Shown: positions 1-9,038, counted from the first letter of the stretch. The stretch: DNA of 64,000 bases from Polyangiaceae bacterium (GCA_041389725.1 JAWKRG010000002.1:620001-684000); one strand, 5' to 3'. The notes: generated from the letters alone by a model not told the origin. Numbers and translations: made by a program.

Positions 1-1714
1 GCATGCGGCCGTGCAGATCGGCTAGCTCACACGCATCGCGTGCGATGTTTTCTTCTCGACCGAAGGTGAAACGAAAGTAGAGCCGCGCGAAGCAACTGTG
101 CAGCTTGCCGCTCTTCAGCATCTGGTCCTGGAGTTCCAGGCCATCACTGACCTGGGTGCTTCCATCCTCGATGTCGATGCGCGGAGTGACCTGGGTGTCG
201 ACGGGCTTTTCGCCTTTGACCTCACCAGTCAACAAGTCGATGAGCTTCTCGTTCTGGCGCGGACGGCCGAGGGCATCGAAGTTCTCTGTGGCAAAGCCCA
301 GGGGATTGATTTGGGCCGTGTGGCAGTTCGCGCAGGAGCCTCCCCCGGTCAGTGCCTCCACGACTTCACGTGAAGTGGCGTCAGTGGCCAGTTCCGGCGT
401 TACCGCCATCACGTTGGCGGGTGGCGGTGCCAGGTCGTCACACAAGAGCGCCCGGCGCACGAAGACGCCCTTCATGATGGGCCGGGTGTTGGCAGAACCC
501 GTCACCAGCATCGCGCCCCGAGTGAGCAGGCCCCTGCGCTCGGGCTCGGCGAAGTCGGGCGGCGTCGTGCTGCCATCCCACTTCCCTACGCCATACAACT
601 GCGCGAGTTCGTCGGACCTGGCGAAGGACTTCGTGCTGGTGAAGATCTCGTCGAACTGCGAACTCTGATCGTAGCCGTAGTAGGTGCCCATGTCGGCGAC
701 CTCGTCGAACATGTCCTGTCGTAGCTGTGCGGACGGGGTCAGGTCGCCCCGCAAGGCGTCGAAAGCCGGAGTGCCCAGCAGCGAGTTGAGCTGCGCTACG
801 TCCGACCTCAAGAACCACTCCGCGAAGAACTGCCGCACGGTGGCTCGGCTCCGCGGGTCCTCGAACAAGCGCGTGATCTGCGCGTCGTAGACTTCCGGCT
901 TCAACAGGTCGCCGCTGCGCGCGGTCCCCAGCAGCTCCTCGTCGGGCGTGCTCTGCCAAAAGTGGTAGGAGAGCCGAGCGGCCAGCTCGTAGGCGCCGAG
1001 CTGATAGACGTCCTTTGCCGTCGTGGCCGCCTGTTCACCGTGCTCCACGAAGAACAGGAAGTGCGGTGCGGCGAAGAACTGCGAGGCCACGTCTGCCCAG
1101 TCATCGCGATCGAAGGGGGCGGCACCGGCCACCTCGCGATAGAAGCTCACGTCTTCGTCGCTGATCGCGCGACGCATCACTCGCTCGCCGAAGGTGCGGA
1201 TGAAGTCGTCCAGACACACATCGTCGTTGCTGCCGTCTGCGTCGGCTGCGCACGCGCCAGCGACGGCCGCCAAGCGCGCGTCCGTCGAGGTGAGTTCCTT
1301 GCCGAGGGATACCGCCAAGTCGTACACGCGGTCCGCGTGCTGCTGCGTGACACTCTGGGAGACGCGCGTGAAGCCGCCCCAGTGGTGGTTCGGGCCCTCT
1401 CGCGGGTCGGCGGGTACCGCGTCGAACACGGGCTGCAGCTGCGACCAGATTTGATCCGCTTCCTGGGGAAGAACGCCGACGATCAGGTCACGATAGCTGT
1501 TCTCCAACTGGACACGGGTGAGCCGTCGCAGCGGCACGGCTTCCGGCGCGACCCCCGCCTTGCACGCGAAGACCGGCGTCGACTCCACGGGTCCCGGGCC
1601 GGGAGTGCTGCCTCCCCCTTCACCACCCTTGGTGGTGATGTCCCCCACGCAGCCCGCCGCCAAGACACCGATGACGGCGGCAAGTCCCGGGAGGGAGTAA
1701 TTGACGATGCGCAT
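1..1714 (-). CDS. DUF1592/DUF1588/DUF1585-family cytochrome-like lipoprotein (C-terminus outside window)
   Basis: The frame is open from an ATG at 1714 to the window edge, so at least 571 residues are present and the 3' end is missing. The N-terminus is a signal peptide with lipobox LAAGC, then a Gly/Pro linker. The middle matches the planctomycete/myxobacterial family: AYELAARLSYHFWQ (DUF1592) and GLLTRGAMLVTGSANTRPI (DUF1588). A CANCH heme motif at residues 461-465 (nt 320-334) precedes INPLGFATENFDALGR, typical of the DUF1585 end. Family members are predicted c-type-cytochrome-like exported proteins of unknown substrate, often paired with a DUF1552 protein; none is visible here. It diverges from the ECF sigma gene. 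Confidence 0.85.
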   Translation of the reverse strand, partial: MRIVNYSLPGLAAVIGVLAAGCVGDITTKGGEGGGSTPGPGPVESTPVFACKAGVAPEAVPLRRLTRVQLENSYRDLIVGVLPQEADQIWSQLQPVFDAVPADPREGPNHHWGGFTRVSQSVTQQHADRVYDLAVSLGKELTSTDARLAAVAGACAADADGSNDDVCLDDFIRTFGERVMRRAISDEDVSFYREVAGAAPFDRDDWADVASQFFAAPHFLFFVEHGEQAATTAKDVYQLGAYELAARLSYHFWQSTPDEELLGTARSGDLLKPEVYDAQITRLFEDPRSRATVRQFFAEWFLRSDVAQLNSLLGTPAFDALRGDLTPSAQLRQDMFDEVADMGTYYGYDQSSQFDEIFTSTKSFARSDELAQLYGVGKWDGSTTPPDFAEPERRGLLTRGAMLVTGSANTRPIMKGVFVRRALLCDDLAPPPANVMAVTPELATDATSREVVEALTGGGSCANCHTAQINPLGFATENFDALGRPRQNEKLIDLLTGEVKGEKPVDTQVTPRIDIEDGSTQVSDGLELQDQMLKSGKLHSCFARLYFRFTFGREENIARDACELADLHGRM

Positions 1715-1814
1715 GTTCGGCCTGCAGAGCAAACCTCGGTCCATCCGCGAAACCAGCCAAAACATGCGGAAAGCCCAAGACACGGCGCTGTCGGCAGGCA
1801 CGCAGAACGCTCTC

Positions 1815-1841
1815 GGTTCCAGCCGGAACGAATCGCGTTCC
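1815..1841. promoter_or_regulatory. Alternating GGAAC half-sites between divergent genes
   Basis: Reading on +, GGTTCC (1815-1820), GGAACG (1825-1830) and CGTTCC (1836-1841) alternate in orientation. The last two form a perfect 6-bp inverted repeat with a 5-base spacer. GGAAC is the common -35 core of ECF sigma promoters, so the block could hold -35 elements firing both ways or be an operator. This is inference from motif and position only. Confidence 0.35.
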
Positions 1842-1866
1842 AGACCGGCGACGGCGCCGCGAGACG

Positions 1867-1891
1867 GGAACCCCAAGCACCTAGGCCCGTG
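1867..1891 (+). promoter_or_regulatory. Candidate ECF-type promoter of the sigma/FecR operon
   Basis: GGAAC at 1867-1871 is followed after 16 bases by CGTG at 1888-1891, the spacing and shape of an ECF -35/-10 pair. The sigma ATG follows at 1906, giving a very short leader. It would fit autoregulation by the adjacent sigma factor. No transcript evidence is available. Confidence 0.35.
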
Positions 1892-1905
1892 TAACCGGGC
1901 AGCGC

Positions 1906-2541
1906 ATGATGGCCTTTCCCTTGGCGAGCGAGCCCATTCCCCGGTCGTCGGAGCTCGATCCTGGCGTTCTCGAGCGTTGCCAGCGCGGCGACCCTGTGGC
2001 GTTCCGCGCCTTCGTCGTGCGCTTCGAACGTCCGGTCTTCGCTTTGATCTCACGGGTGCTCGGGCGTGGACCCCACGTGGAGGACCTGGCCCAGGAAACG
2101 TTCTTGAAAGCGTTTCGCGCCCTTCCTCGCTTCGACCCCGCGGGCAGCGCCGCGCTGTCGACTTGGCTCTTCACCATTGCCTCGCGGACGGCCATCGACG
2201 CGATTCGAAAGCGCCGCGTGGATGAACGCAGGTTCGCCGAGGCCCTGCAGCTCGACGCTGGTTCCCCCCGAACCCCTGAGGAAGAGACCGCGCGCACACG
2301 CACACGTCGCGCCATCCAGCAAGCATTGGCCGACCTACCCGTCGATCAACGCGCAGCGTTCGTGTTGTTCGAGTTGTACGGAATGGACCTGAACGAAGTG
2401 GGCCACGCCCTCGACGTGCCAGCCGCTACGGCAAAAACGCGCGTGTTCCGCGCGCGAAGAAGGCTTCAAGCTGCGCTGAAGTCGCAGCACTCCGACGACG
2501 GCAGCCGGGCGAAGAACGAGAGCAAGGAGACAATCGGATGA
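1906..2541 (+). CDS. ECF RNA polymerase sigma factor (sigma-70 family)
   Basis: This 211-residue protein directs RNA polymerase to a stress or envelope regulon. Region 2 is seen as FRAFVVRFERPVFALISRVL with VEDLAQETFLKAFRALPRF. Region 4 is seen as LPVDQRAAFVLFELYGM with VPAATAKTRVFRARRRLQ. There is no extra C-terminal domain. The start is the first of two adjacent ATGs; the second (1909) is possible. The stop overlaps the next ATG by 4 bp, so sigma and its FecR-like partner are probably translated together. Confidence 0.93.
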   Translation: MMAFPLASEPIPRSSELDPGVLERCQRGDPVAFRAFVVRFERPVFALISRVLGRGPHVEDLAQETFLKAFRALPRFDPAGSAALSTWLFTIASRTAIDAIRKRRVDERRFAEALQLDAGSPRTPEEETARTRTRRAIQQALADLPVDQRAAFVLFELYGMDLNEVGHALDVPAATAKTRVFRARRRLQAALKSQHSDDGSRAKNESKETIG

Positions 2542-3908
2542 ATACCGAAGATCTCGAGGACGCCCTGCCGGTCGACGAGCCGGCGGCTGACTTCGCGCAA
2601 CGTACCGTGGCCGCCGCTCTCGAGGCCAGGGTACGGCGGAAGCAAAGGCGGATCGCGACGGGAGTCGCCACCGTGGCTCTGGCAGCAGCGGCGGTGTTGG
2701 TGGTGATGTTGCCTGCCCTGCGGGGCCCGGCGCCAGGTAGCGCGCACGCCGCTACACGACAGGAAGTTCGGGTAGCGGAGCGAGGGGTCGCGGTACTGGA
2801 ACCGGGCGCGCGCATCGCATGGCGCAAGGGCGAAGTGGAGCAGGCTGCGGGCGACGTCTTCTATCGCGTGGAGCCAGGCGACTCCTTCCGCGTGAACACC
2901 CCAGCGGGAACCGTAGAGGTGGTTGGCACGTGTTTCCGCGTGCGATTGGGCACGTCGCCCGAGCGCGGAGGGCATGAAGTGAACAAGAAGGTCGTTGCAG
3001 CGGGAAGCGCCGTTGCCATCACGGCTCTCGTTTTCGTCTACGAGGGCAGGGTGATGCTGTTGGGAGCGAAGGAGCAGGTGGCGCTCGGCGCAGGTGAAGT
3101 AGGACGGCTGACCAGCGATGGCGCCGAGAAGCTGGATCCCGAATCGGCGGCAAGGGCCCAGGCAGCGTTGGACGACGAAGCCAACGAGAGCAGTGACAAG
3201 ATCGATCTGTCACGAGCGAACGACGCGCTGGCGGGGGACATCGCCAACCTCAACCGTCGCTTGCGCAAGCTGGAGCAGGCGAAGTCGAAGTTGGAAGCTC
3301 AGCTGACGACTGCACAAACCGAACTGGCGCGCCGCACCGACGGCAAAGCGCCTCGCTCGCGGGACGAGTTCGACCTGGATCAGGAAGATTGGGCAGAGTT
3401 GGCCAAGACCGGAACCATCAAGTACCGTCTGCCCTGTGTCCGCAAGGGCGGTTGGAAGCCGCCCGCCGAACGGTTGGACGAGTTCGGACTGTCACCAGCG
3501 GACGCGGAGACGATTCATCTCGTCTATCAGAGGTCCTTCGATCGCCTGTGGCCACCGATTCGGAAATTGTGCGCGCAGGCGATCGGAAAAGACGACGTCG
3601 TGGACGTTCTCGGCGCGGACACCTGCACCCACTTGATCGTGGATCTGGCCCGGCGCGCCGACGGCAAGGCAGCCAGTGAGGCGATGCGCCAACTGACCGA
3701 GGTGCGCGCGGGACTGCGCCCAGCCCCGGATGCCGCCGTCGGGGAAAACCCCGTCTATCGGTTGTTCTTCGGGCTCACGGGCGAGATGAAGGCGTTCGAA
3801 GCGGACCTCGCCGAGAGCTTCGGACCAGACGAGGCCAAGCGCCTTGCCTATGGCGGCGGCTTTTGTGGTGGTAGCAGCACTTTCGGGGGGCCCGGTCCCC
3901 GGGAGTAG
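2538..3908 (+). CDS. FecR-domain membrane protein, probable sigma-factor regulator
   Basis: The 456-residue protein has a short cytoplasmic N-terminus (about 1-40), one membrane helix (about 41-60) and a FecR domain (about 75-185) containing GDSFRVNTPAGTVEVVGT and VYEGRV. The FecR fold is interrupted by an extra hydrophobic stretch, VVAAGSAVAITALVFV, before the final strand. A Lys/Glu/Leu-rich coiled coil follows (about 225-270), then an uncharacterised C-terminal region with three or four Cys. FecR proteins relay envelope signals to ECF sigma factors; coupling to the sigma gene by ATGA supports this role. No iron-uptake receptor is nearby, so the signal is unknown. Confidence 0.8.
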   Translation: MNTEDLEDALPVDEPAADFAQRTVAAALEARVRRKQRRIATGVATVALAAAAVLVVMLPALRGPAPGSAHAATRQEVRVAERGVAVLEPGARIAWRKGEVEQAAGDVFYRVEPGDSFRVNTPAGTVEVVGTCFRVRLGTSPERGGHEVNKKVVAAGSAVAITALVFVYEGRVMLLGAKEQVALGAGEVGRLTSDGAEKLDPESAARAQAALDDEANESSDKIDLSRANDALAGDIANLNRRLRKLEQAKSKLEAQLTTAQTELARRTDGKAPRSRDEFDLDQEDWAELAKTGTIKYRLPCVRKGGWKPPAERLDEFGLSPADAETIHLVYQRSFDRLWPPIRKLCAQAIGKDDVVDVLGADTCTHLIVDLARRADGKAASEAMRQLTEVRAGLRPAPDAAVGENPVYRLFFGLTGEMKAFEADLAESFGPDEAKRLAYGGGFCGGSSTFGGPGPRE

Positions 3909-3953
3909 GGCAAGCGATCACGACCGCAAGCGCATCGCGAAGCGCTGGACCCC

Positions 3954-4553
3954 CTACTGACAGGCCCGCAGCTCGGGTGGGCCCCAGGGCTCGAGCTTGT
4001 TGCAGTCGTGGGCCGCGTCCTTGCAGTAGCTCGTGTCTTTGCAGAGCGGACCGAGCGCGCCGGTGCATTCTGATTCGAGCAGGCACGCTGCACCCACACC
4101 GCCGGAGAAACAGCAAATGCGACCTGCGCCGCAGTCCGAGTCCGCCATGCACCAGTACGAGAGACCGCTGCCGGCGCAGTGATTGAACTTGTCGTTGGGA
4201 AAAGCCTCGCATCCCATCTTGCCTGTGGGAGTGCCCGACGTGGAGTCGGTCTCCACGCAGCACATCTGACTCGGCATTTGACACGTCACGCCTGTGCCGC
4301 AGGGAATGGCGTCGGTGGGAAGCGTCGTGGCTCCACCCGCGCCGCTCGCGCCGGAACTGCCAGATGCACCGGAGCTGCCCGATGCACCGGAGCTGCCCGA
4401 CGCTCCTGAGCTTCCCCCGGAGCCGCTACTGCCACCACTACCGGACGCGCCCGCCTTGCCGCCAGAGCCTCCGCCCCCGTCCGCGGAGTCATCACTCGAG
4501 CATGCGACGGCGAGCGCGGCGCACGCCAAACCCAAGATCGATAGCGCTCTCAT
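3954..4553 (-). CDS. Cys-rich lipoprotein with Gly/Ser/Ala tether
   Basis: The ATG at 4553 gives a clean lipoprotein signal, MRALSILGLACAALAVAC; the frame extends upstream only to a TTG at 4595. After the lipidated Cys comes an acidic SDDSADGGGG stretch and a GASGSS repeat tether (about residues 30-75). The globular part has many Cys (MCCVET, RICCFSGG, CKDTSYCKD) and probably forms a disulfide-rich domain. No family was recognised. It is convergent with the FecR gene, its 3' end 45 bp from that stop. Confidence 0.75.
   Translation of the reverse strand: MRALSILGLACAALAVACSSDDSADGGGGSGGKAGASGSGGSSGSGGSSGASGSSGASGSSGASGSSGASGAGGATTLPTDAIPCGTGVTCQMPSQMCCVETDSTSGTPTGKMGCEAFPNDKFNHCAGSGLSYWCMADSDCGAGRICCFSGGVGAACLLESECTGALGPLCKDTSYCKDAAHDCNKLEPWGPPELRACQ
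4351..4422. repeat. Four 18-bp tandem units encoding GASGSS tether
   Basis: Four 18-bp units start at 4351, 4369, 4387 and 4405, of the form ccggagctgcccgatgca with a few substitutions. They lie in frame in the minus-strand lipoprotein and encode its tether, so unit number could vary without a frameshift. Confidence 0.85.
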
Positions 4554-4778
4554 GGCGGCAAGTGCACCAGCTCCCACCTTGTGCGACAATGACAAGCGAC
4601 AATCTGGGGGCTGCGCGGCCTGGCCTCAACGCAGAATCAGGGCTATCTCGGCGATACGAACGCCCAAGACGCAGGAACCCTCCTGTCGGCGTTTCGGCAA
4701 GACAAGCCCCCTGGGTAGACGATCGTTCACCCCAACTTCGCGGCGGCGCGCATGCTCCCGCATGCTAGCTTGCCAGCC

Positions 4779-6968
4779 ATGCTCAAGCGGGTACTCGGGG
4801 CAGCCTTAGGCAGCTTACTACTTACGACATCTGGAAACGCGGGGGCTTTCAGCACCCGCGTACACATCGCGCTGGCCAACGACGTGCGCGACACCTTGAT
4901 CGCGAGCGGAGCTGACTCCGTGGCGCTTCGCTTCGGCAACTACCAAGTGACCTTCAGTGCGGAGGACGCCGATGCCATCCGCAATCATCCCCTGGAGTTC
5001 CGCGCCGGAGCGATTGGCCCAGACAACACCGCGTTCCCGGGCATGACCGATCCGTCGCACGCCATCGGGCAGCGCCCCTTCGAGCAGTGCGAACTGCTGT
5101 ACAAGGAAGCGATCCTCCCAGAGGAAAAGGCGTACGCGATGGGTTGCTTCCTGCACGGCAGCAGCGATGCGGTCGCGCATCACTACGTGAACTTCCTCAC
5201 CGGAGAGACCTTCACGCTCAATCCCATCACCTCCAACCGTGGCCAGTCCTGGTCCAACGTGATTCGCCACATCACGGCCGAGTCGATGATTCAGGAAGCG
5301 CTATTGAAGGCCAATCCCCAGGCCTTCGAGAACACGCGATTGAACCACACGATTCCCAAGAGTTTCGTGCAGCGCGCCTACTTCGACGAACAGAGCGTGC
5401 TGTGGCAGATGACGGCCAAGCACGCCAAGGGCAAGCTCGACGCGGCCAAGGCCGCCAACCCCGGTGCTTCGCTGGTGACGGTGATTCAGAGTTCGGGCCT
5501 CGCCGCGGCGGATCACCTGATCCTCTCGCCGCTCTATCTGCGCGAAATTGACGACGAGCGCGTCGCGACCAAGGCCAGCGTGGACAAGACCCTGGCGGAC
5601 CTGCAAAACCCGAGCACCACGGATGGCGCCACCCTCGGCGTGGGAGCCGGGGCCGATGGCAAGCTCGGAACCAGCGACGACACGACGGCCTGCACCGCCA
5701 GTTGTCCCACGCTCTACTCCAAGTACAAGGTGTACGTGGCGCTGACGGAGCCCCGCTTCGATGCTGGCAACAACCCGTTGCCCTCGGCTTTCGAGAAGAT
5801 CAGCGAGAAGCTGCGAGACGATCTGTTCGCGTTCCTGCCGGCCTACATGCAAACGGTGGAGAACCTGTCGAGCAAGCTCAATGAGCCCATCGCTCCAGGC
5901 AGCGACGGCCTGAGCATCGACCAGGGGCAGGTCGCCGGGTTGTTCTCGCCAATGACGACCTGGGCCAGCGACATCACCACCATCGATTACGCGACGCTCG
6001 CTCAAGCGCTGCTGCCCCAGTGGCTGATCTCGATTCAGAACGCCTTGAACGCAGTCGGCGTCAACGTGCAGGTACCAGACTTGATCGCGGCGTTGATGGA
6101 TCCCGTCGTTCAACCGGTCAAGGACGCCATCCAGAAGTACGCCATCGACGAAGCCAAGAAGTACATCGAAGATCTGATCGCGGAGTACAAGCAGCAGTTC
6201 CCGACCACCAAGGCCGAGTACGAGGCACGGCTCACGTCCTACGCGCCGACGACCCTGGGCGGCACGGTGCTCGACCACATCTTGGACAGCGGCCTCTACG
6301 GGCATTCCTTCAACATCGCTGCCGTCGCGATCGCGGATCATCGCGCGGTGTTGCCCATCGGCGATGACCCCGTGGGCATCGGTCCGGCGACCTTCGACGC
6401 TTCCCACACGCAGTCCTGGATGCAGGTCGGCGCCTGCAGCTACCTGTCGGAAGCGGTCTTCCCCCTGGGCATCGACGTGACAGGCGTGATGAGCGTGCGC
6501 ACCAGCGATGGCACCACGCACACGGCGGTCGTCGACAGCGACAGTCCCATCGAGTGCCACGATGGCTCGCTTTCCTCCTTCACCAGCGCGCCCAACACCA
6601 CGAACTGCGGGCTGACGGATTTGGAGGCGCTGATGAGCAGCAGCGTGGGCTCCGTGAGTCGTGCCTACCCGCCGGAGCAGTCCGCAAAACCCGCGACGTG
6701 CGCCGGCTACACCATCACCGGCCTACCGGAACCGCCCCCCGGCTTCGCCGGCAGCGGTGGCAATGGCAGCGGCGGCAACGGCAGTGGCGGCGGAGGCGTC
6801 GGCTCCACGCTACCGTCGAGCGGCAGTGACGATTCCGGTGGTTGCGGCTGCCGCGTGCCCGAGGGCGGTAGCTCCCAGGGTGCTTGGCTTGCGCTCTTGG
6901 GTCTTGGATTGATCGCGGCGCGTCGACGCCGCTCGGCGCGCTGCCAAGACCGCTCAACACGAGTCTAA
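4779..6968 (+). CDS. Zinc-dependent phospholipase-C-like secreted protein with MYXO-CTERM tail
   Basis: The ATG at 4779 begins a good signal peptide, MLKRVLGAALGSLLLTTSG; an in-frame ATG at 4752 would add nine odd residues. The mature N-terminus, AFSTRVHIALANDV, and a HGSSDAVAHHYVNFLTGE segment resemble bacterial zinc-dependent phospholipase C proteins, where such His/Asp residues bind zinc. The full-length match is uncertain because the 729-residue protein is much longer than classical enzymes. The C-terminus has a Gly/Asn/Ser linker, then SGGCGCRVPEGG, a hydrophobic helix and ARRRRS, a MYXO-CTERM-type tail that is probably cleaved and anchored at the surface. A Shine-Dalgarno for the next gene lies just after the stop. 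Confidence 0.75.
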   Translation: MLKRVLGAALGSLLLTTSGNAGAFSTRVHIALANDVRDTLIASGADSVALRFGNYQVTFSAEDADAIRNHPLEFRAGAIGPDNTAFPGMTDPSHAIGQRPFEQCELLYKEAILPEEKAYAMGCFLHGSSDAVAHHYVNFLTGETFTLNPITSNRGQSWSNVIRHITAESMIQEALLKANPQAFENTRLNHTIPKSFVQRAYFDEQSVLWQMTAKHAKGKLDAAKAANPGASLVTVIQSSGLAAADHLILSPLYLREIDDERVATKASVDKTLADLQNPSTTDGATLGVGAGADGKLGTSDDTTACTASCPTLYSKYKVYVALTEPRFDAGNNPLPSAFEKISEKLRDDLFAFLPAYMQTVENLSSKLNEPIAPGSDGLSIDQGQVAGLFSPMTTWASDITTIDYATLAQALLPQWLISIQNALNAVGVNVQVPDLIAALMDPVVQPVKDAIQKYAIDEAKKYIEDLIAEYKQQFPTTKAEYEARLTSYAPTTLGGTVLDHILDSGLYGHSFNIAAVAIADHRAVLPIGDDPVGIGPATFDASHTQSWMQVGACSYLSEAVFPLGIDVTGVMSVRTSDGTTHTAVVDSDSPIECHDGSLSSFTSAPNTTNCGLTDLEALMSSSVGSVSRAYPPEQSAKPATCAGYTITGLPEPPPGFAGSGGNGSGGNGSGGGGVGSTLPSSGSDDSGGCGCRVPEGGSSQGAWLALLGLGLIAARRRRSARCQDRSTRV

Positions 6969-6978
6969 GGAGTCCAGG

Positions 6979-8187
6979 ATGAAACGTGCTCTTCTCTTGC
7001 TATCGTGCATTGCCCTTGCGGCTTGTGGTTCTGACGACGACGGCGGCGGCGGCAGCGGCAACAGCGGCGGAACCGGTGCGCTGGGCGCGACTGGCGGTCA
7101 AGGCGGCATCGCGGGAAGCGGGGGCGCAAGTGGCGGGCTAGGCGGCATCGCTGGCTCGGGCGGATCGGGGGCAGTGGGCGCCACCGGCGGCGGCGGCACC
7201 GGCGGAACGGCGTCGACGTTGCTCGCCGATCTGGGCAAGAGCACGTGGAGCGGCAAACAGATGCGCGACGGCAAAGAGCGCATCATTCAGATGGAGTTCG
7301 ACACCAGTTCGCTGTTCTGGGCGGAGGTCCGCAATCCCTTCGGCCCGGCGCGCCAGCGACGCATGCGCATCATGCAGGTCCAGGGCGACGGCAAGACGGT
7401 CAGCACGACGGTGACGGTGCCCGCAGGTTGGCCCAGTGATCCCGACAACGGCAAGAAGGACAGCTTTGAGCTCGAGGTGCTGCCCGGTTCGCCGCGCACG
7501 CTGAAGGTCACCCAGGGCTCCACGACCGAGACCTTCACCGAGGGCGCCTGGCCCGCGCCGACCAGCGGGCTGACCGCGGTCGTGCGGGTGTTCGCGACGG
7601 GCGGTGCCATGGCAAAAGCTTACTGCGAGGCCGGGCTGGGCACGCTAGATCGCAACGTGATCTGGAATTTCGCCCGCGGCAAGAGCACCGAGAGCGTGCT
7701 GGGTGAGGACATCGTGGCCGGCGCGCAGCTCTCCAAGTGGACGGACCCAACCAACAACAACCAGTTCGCGGTGACCGACGTCCCAGGCTTCGACCTGAAC
7801 GGCGGCACGCTGCTCAGCGATCAGTTCAACTTCATCGTGCTCTACCTGGGCACCGTCAGTCACCCCGGGGGCTCTTTCGGCTTGCGTGAGAAGGACGACA
7901 CCGTCACCGACCCAATGTGGGCGTTCTTGGGCCCCAACGTTGGCAGTTCGAGCACCGGAGACGTGTTCTTGGAAGTGGAGAACATTCTGAGCGTCATTGG
8001 CCTCACGAACGCCGAGGAGTTCGCCGTGTTCACCGCGCAAGACCTGCCTATCGAGGCAATGGTCCTGCGCTGCAACAAGCAGATCAAAGACATCGACGTC
8101 GAACTCAATCAAGGCAGCTGGAAGGCAATGGGCACGGCCAGCACCAAACCGCAAATCGACAACACCCTCTTCCCCCCGGCACTATGA
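6979..8187 (+). CDS. Lipoprotein with Gly-rich tether, unknown function
   Basis: The signal peptide MKRALLLLSCIALAAC ends in a LAAC lipobox, followed by SDDDGGGG and a Gly/Ala/Ser/Thr tether to about residue 75. The 300-residue globular part has no motif I recognise; it contains scattered Trp and only a few Cys. A strong Shine-Dalgarno (TAAGGAG) sits 7 bases before the ATG, 10 bp after the phospholipase-like gene, suggesting a shared transcript. The stop overlaps the next gene as ATGA. Confidence 0.78.
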   Translation: MKRALLLLSCIALAACGSDDDGGGGSGNSGGTGALGATGGQGGIAGSGGASGGLGGIAGSGGSGAVGATGGGGTGGTASTLLADLGKSTWSGKQMRDGKERIIQMEFDTSSLFWAEVRNPFGPARQRRMRIMQVQGDGKTVSTTVTVPAGWPSDPDNGKKDSFELEVLPGSPRTLKVTQGSTTETFTEGAWPAPTSGLTAVVRVFATGGAMAKAYCEAGLGTLDRNVIWNFARGKSTESVLGEDIVAGAQLSKWTDPTNNNQFAVTDVPGFDLNGGTLLSDQFNFIVLYLGTVSHPGGSFGLREKDDTVTDPMWAFLGPNVGSSSTGDVFLEVENILSVIGLTNAEEFAVFTAQDLPIEAMVLRCNKQIKDIDVELNQGSWKAMGTASTKPQIDNTLFPPAL

Positions 8188-9038
8188 AAACTCGCAACCT
8201 GGCTGTGACCTTGGGCCTGCTCGTCGCCGCGGCGGTGAGTGCATGCGGTTCGGATGATTCCAGCGGCGGCGGGAGCAACAGTTGCCCCGCCTCGACGCCG
8301 ATCGAGTGCCGCGGCGGCGGCAGCGAGTTGCTCGGCTGCTGCCCCACCACGCACCCGGTGTGCACCGCCGACGGGCTTTCTTGCCAAGCGTCCGTGGGCG
8401 GCGCCAGTGGCTCCGGAGGCGCATCTTCGGGCGGTGCTAGCGGCAGCAGCAGCGGAGGCTTTGGCGGCTCCGTGGGTGGCAGCAGCAGCGGCGGAGCGTC
8501 CTCGGGCGGCGCGAGCGGCAGCGGCGGCACTGCCACGGGGGGAACGTCTTCGGGCGGTGCGAGCGGTAGCGGCGGCGCTGCCACCGGCGGCGTCAGCGGC
8601 ACCGGCGGAGCGAGTTGCGTGGACGTGGGCTACGAGCCCAACGAGACCAGCGGCACCGCAGTCGACGTCGGTCCGGGGATCACGTCTTGCGACACCACCG
8701 GCAAAGTCGTGTTTGCCAAGTTGGACGGTGCCGCCGACGTCGACTGGTACACCTACGACGGCACGGAGGTGTCGTGCTTCGTCGACCCTGAGGTCACGCT
8801 CGATGTCAACGCGCGCGTGTGCATGTACTTCACCTGCCCCGGCATCACCGTCAGCTGCGGCGGCTCGGCAACGTCCTCCTCTGGCGGTCCGGGACCGGGC
8901 TGCTGTCTTGCCAACGGTGGCAAGCTCGTTGCTACGCCCAACTGCAACGGCCTCGACGACTCTGCCACCGTGTATATCCGCGTGGATCAGTCGTCGAAGA
9001 ACCAGTGCGTCGACTACTCGATCGACTTTCATTTCTAG
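8184..9038 (+). CDS. Lipoprotein with Cys-rich module, tandem-repeat tether and PPC-like domain
   Basis: The ATG overlaps the upstream stop. The signal peptide has lipobox AVSAC. A short Cys-rich module (CPASTPIECRGGG...CCPTTHPVC) is followed by a long Gly/Ser/Ala tether (about residues 75-150). The C-terminal domain starts CVDVGYEPNETSGTAVDVG, like the EPNdt opening of bacterial pre-peptidase C-terminal (PPC) beta-sandwich domains, and ends CVDYSIDFHF. PPC domains accompany secreted enzymes or binding proteins; here no catalytic domain is attached, so a binding or structural role is more likely. Confidence 0.75.
   Translation: MKTRNLAVTLGLLVAAAVSACGSDDSSGGGSNSCPASTPIECRGGGSELLGCCPTTHPVCTADGLSCQASVGGASGSGGASSGGASGSSSGGFGGSVGGSSSGGASSGGASGSGGTATGGTSSGGASGSGGAATGGVSGTGGASCVDVGYEPNETSGTAVDVGPGITSCDTTGKVVFAKLDGAADVDWYTYDGTEVSCFVDPEVTLDVNARVCMYFTCPGITVSCGGSATSSSGGPGPGCCLANGGKLVATPNCNGLDDSATVYIRVDQSSKNQCVDYSIDFHF
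8499..8594. repeat. Two 48-bp tandem units in lipoprotein tether
   Basis: Two near-identical 48-bp units (8499-8546 and 8547-8594) encode the 16-residue block SSGGASGSGGTATGGT and its variant. Differences are mostly third-position changes, so the protein repeat appears conserved while the DNA drifts. Confidence 0.75.

Noticed and set aside
5301..6560. 419-codon open frame on the minus strand
   Set aside because: Lies wholly antisense to the phospholipase-like gene, whose signal peptide, tail and motifs are convincing; high GC gives long shadow frames.
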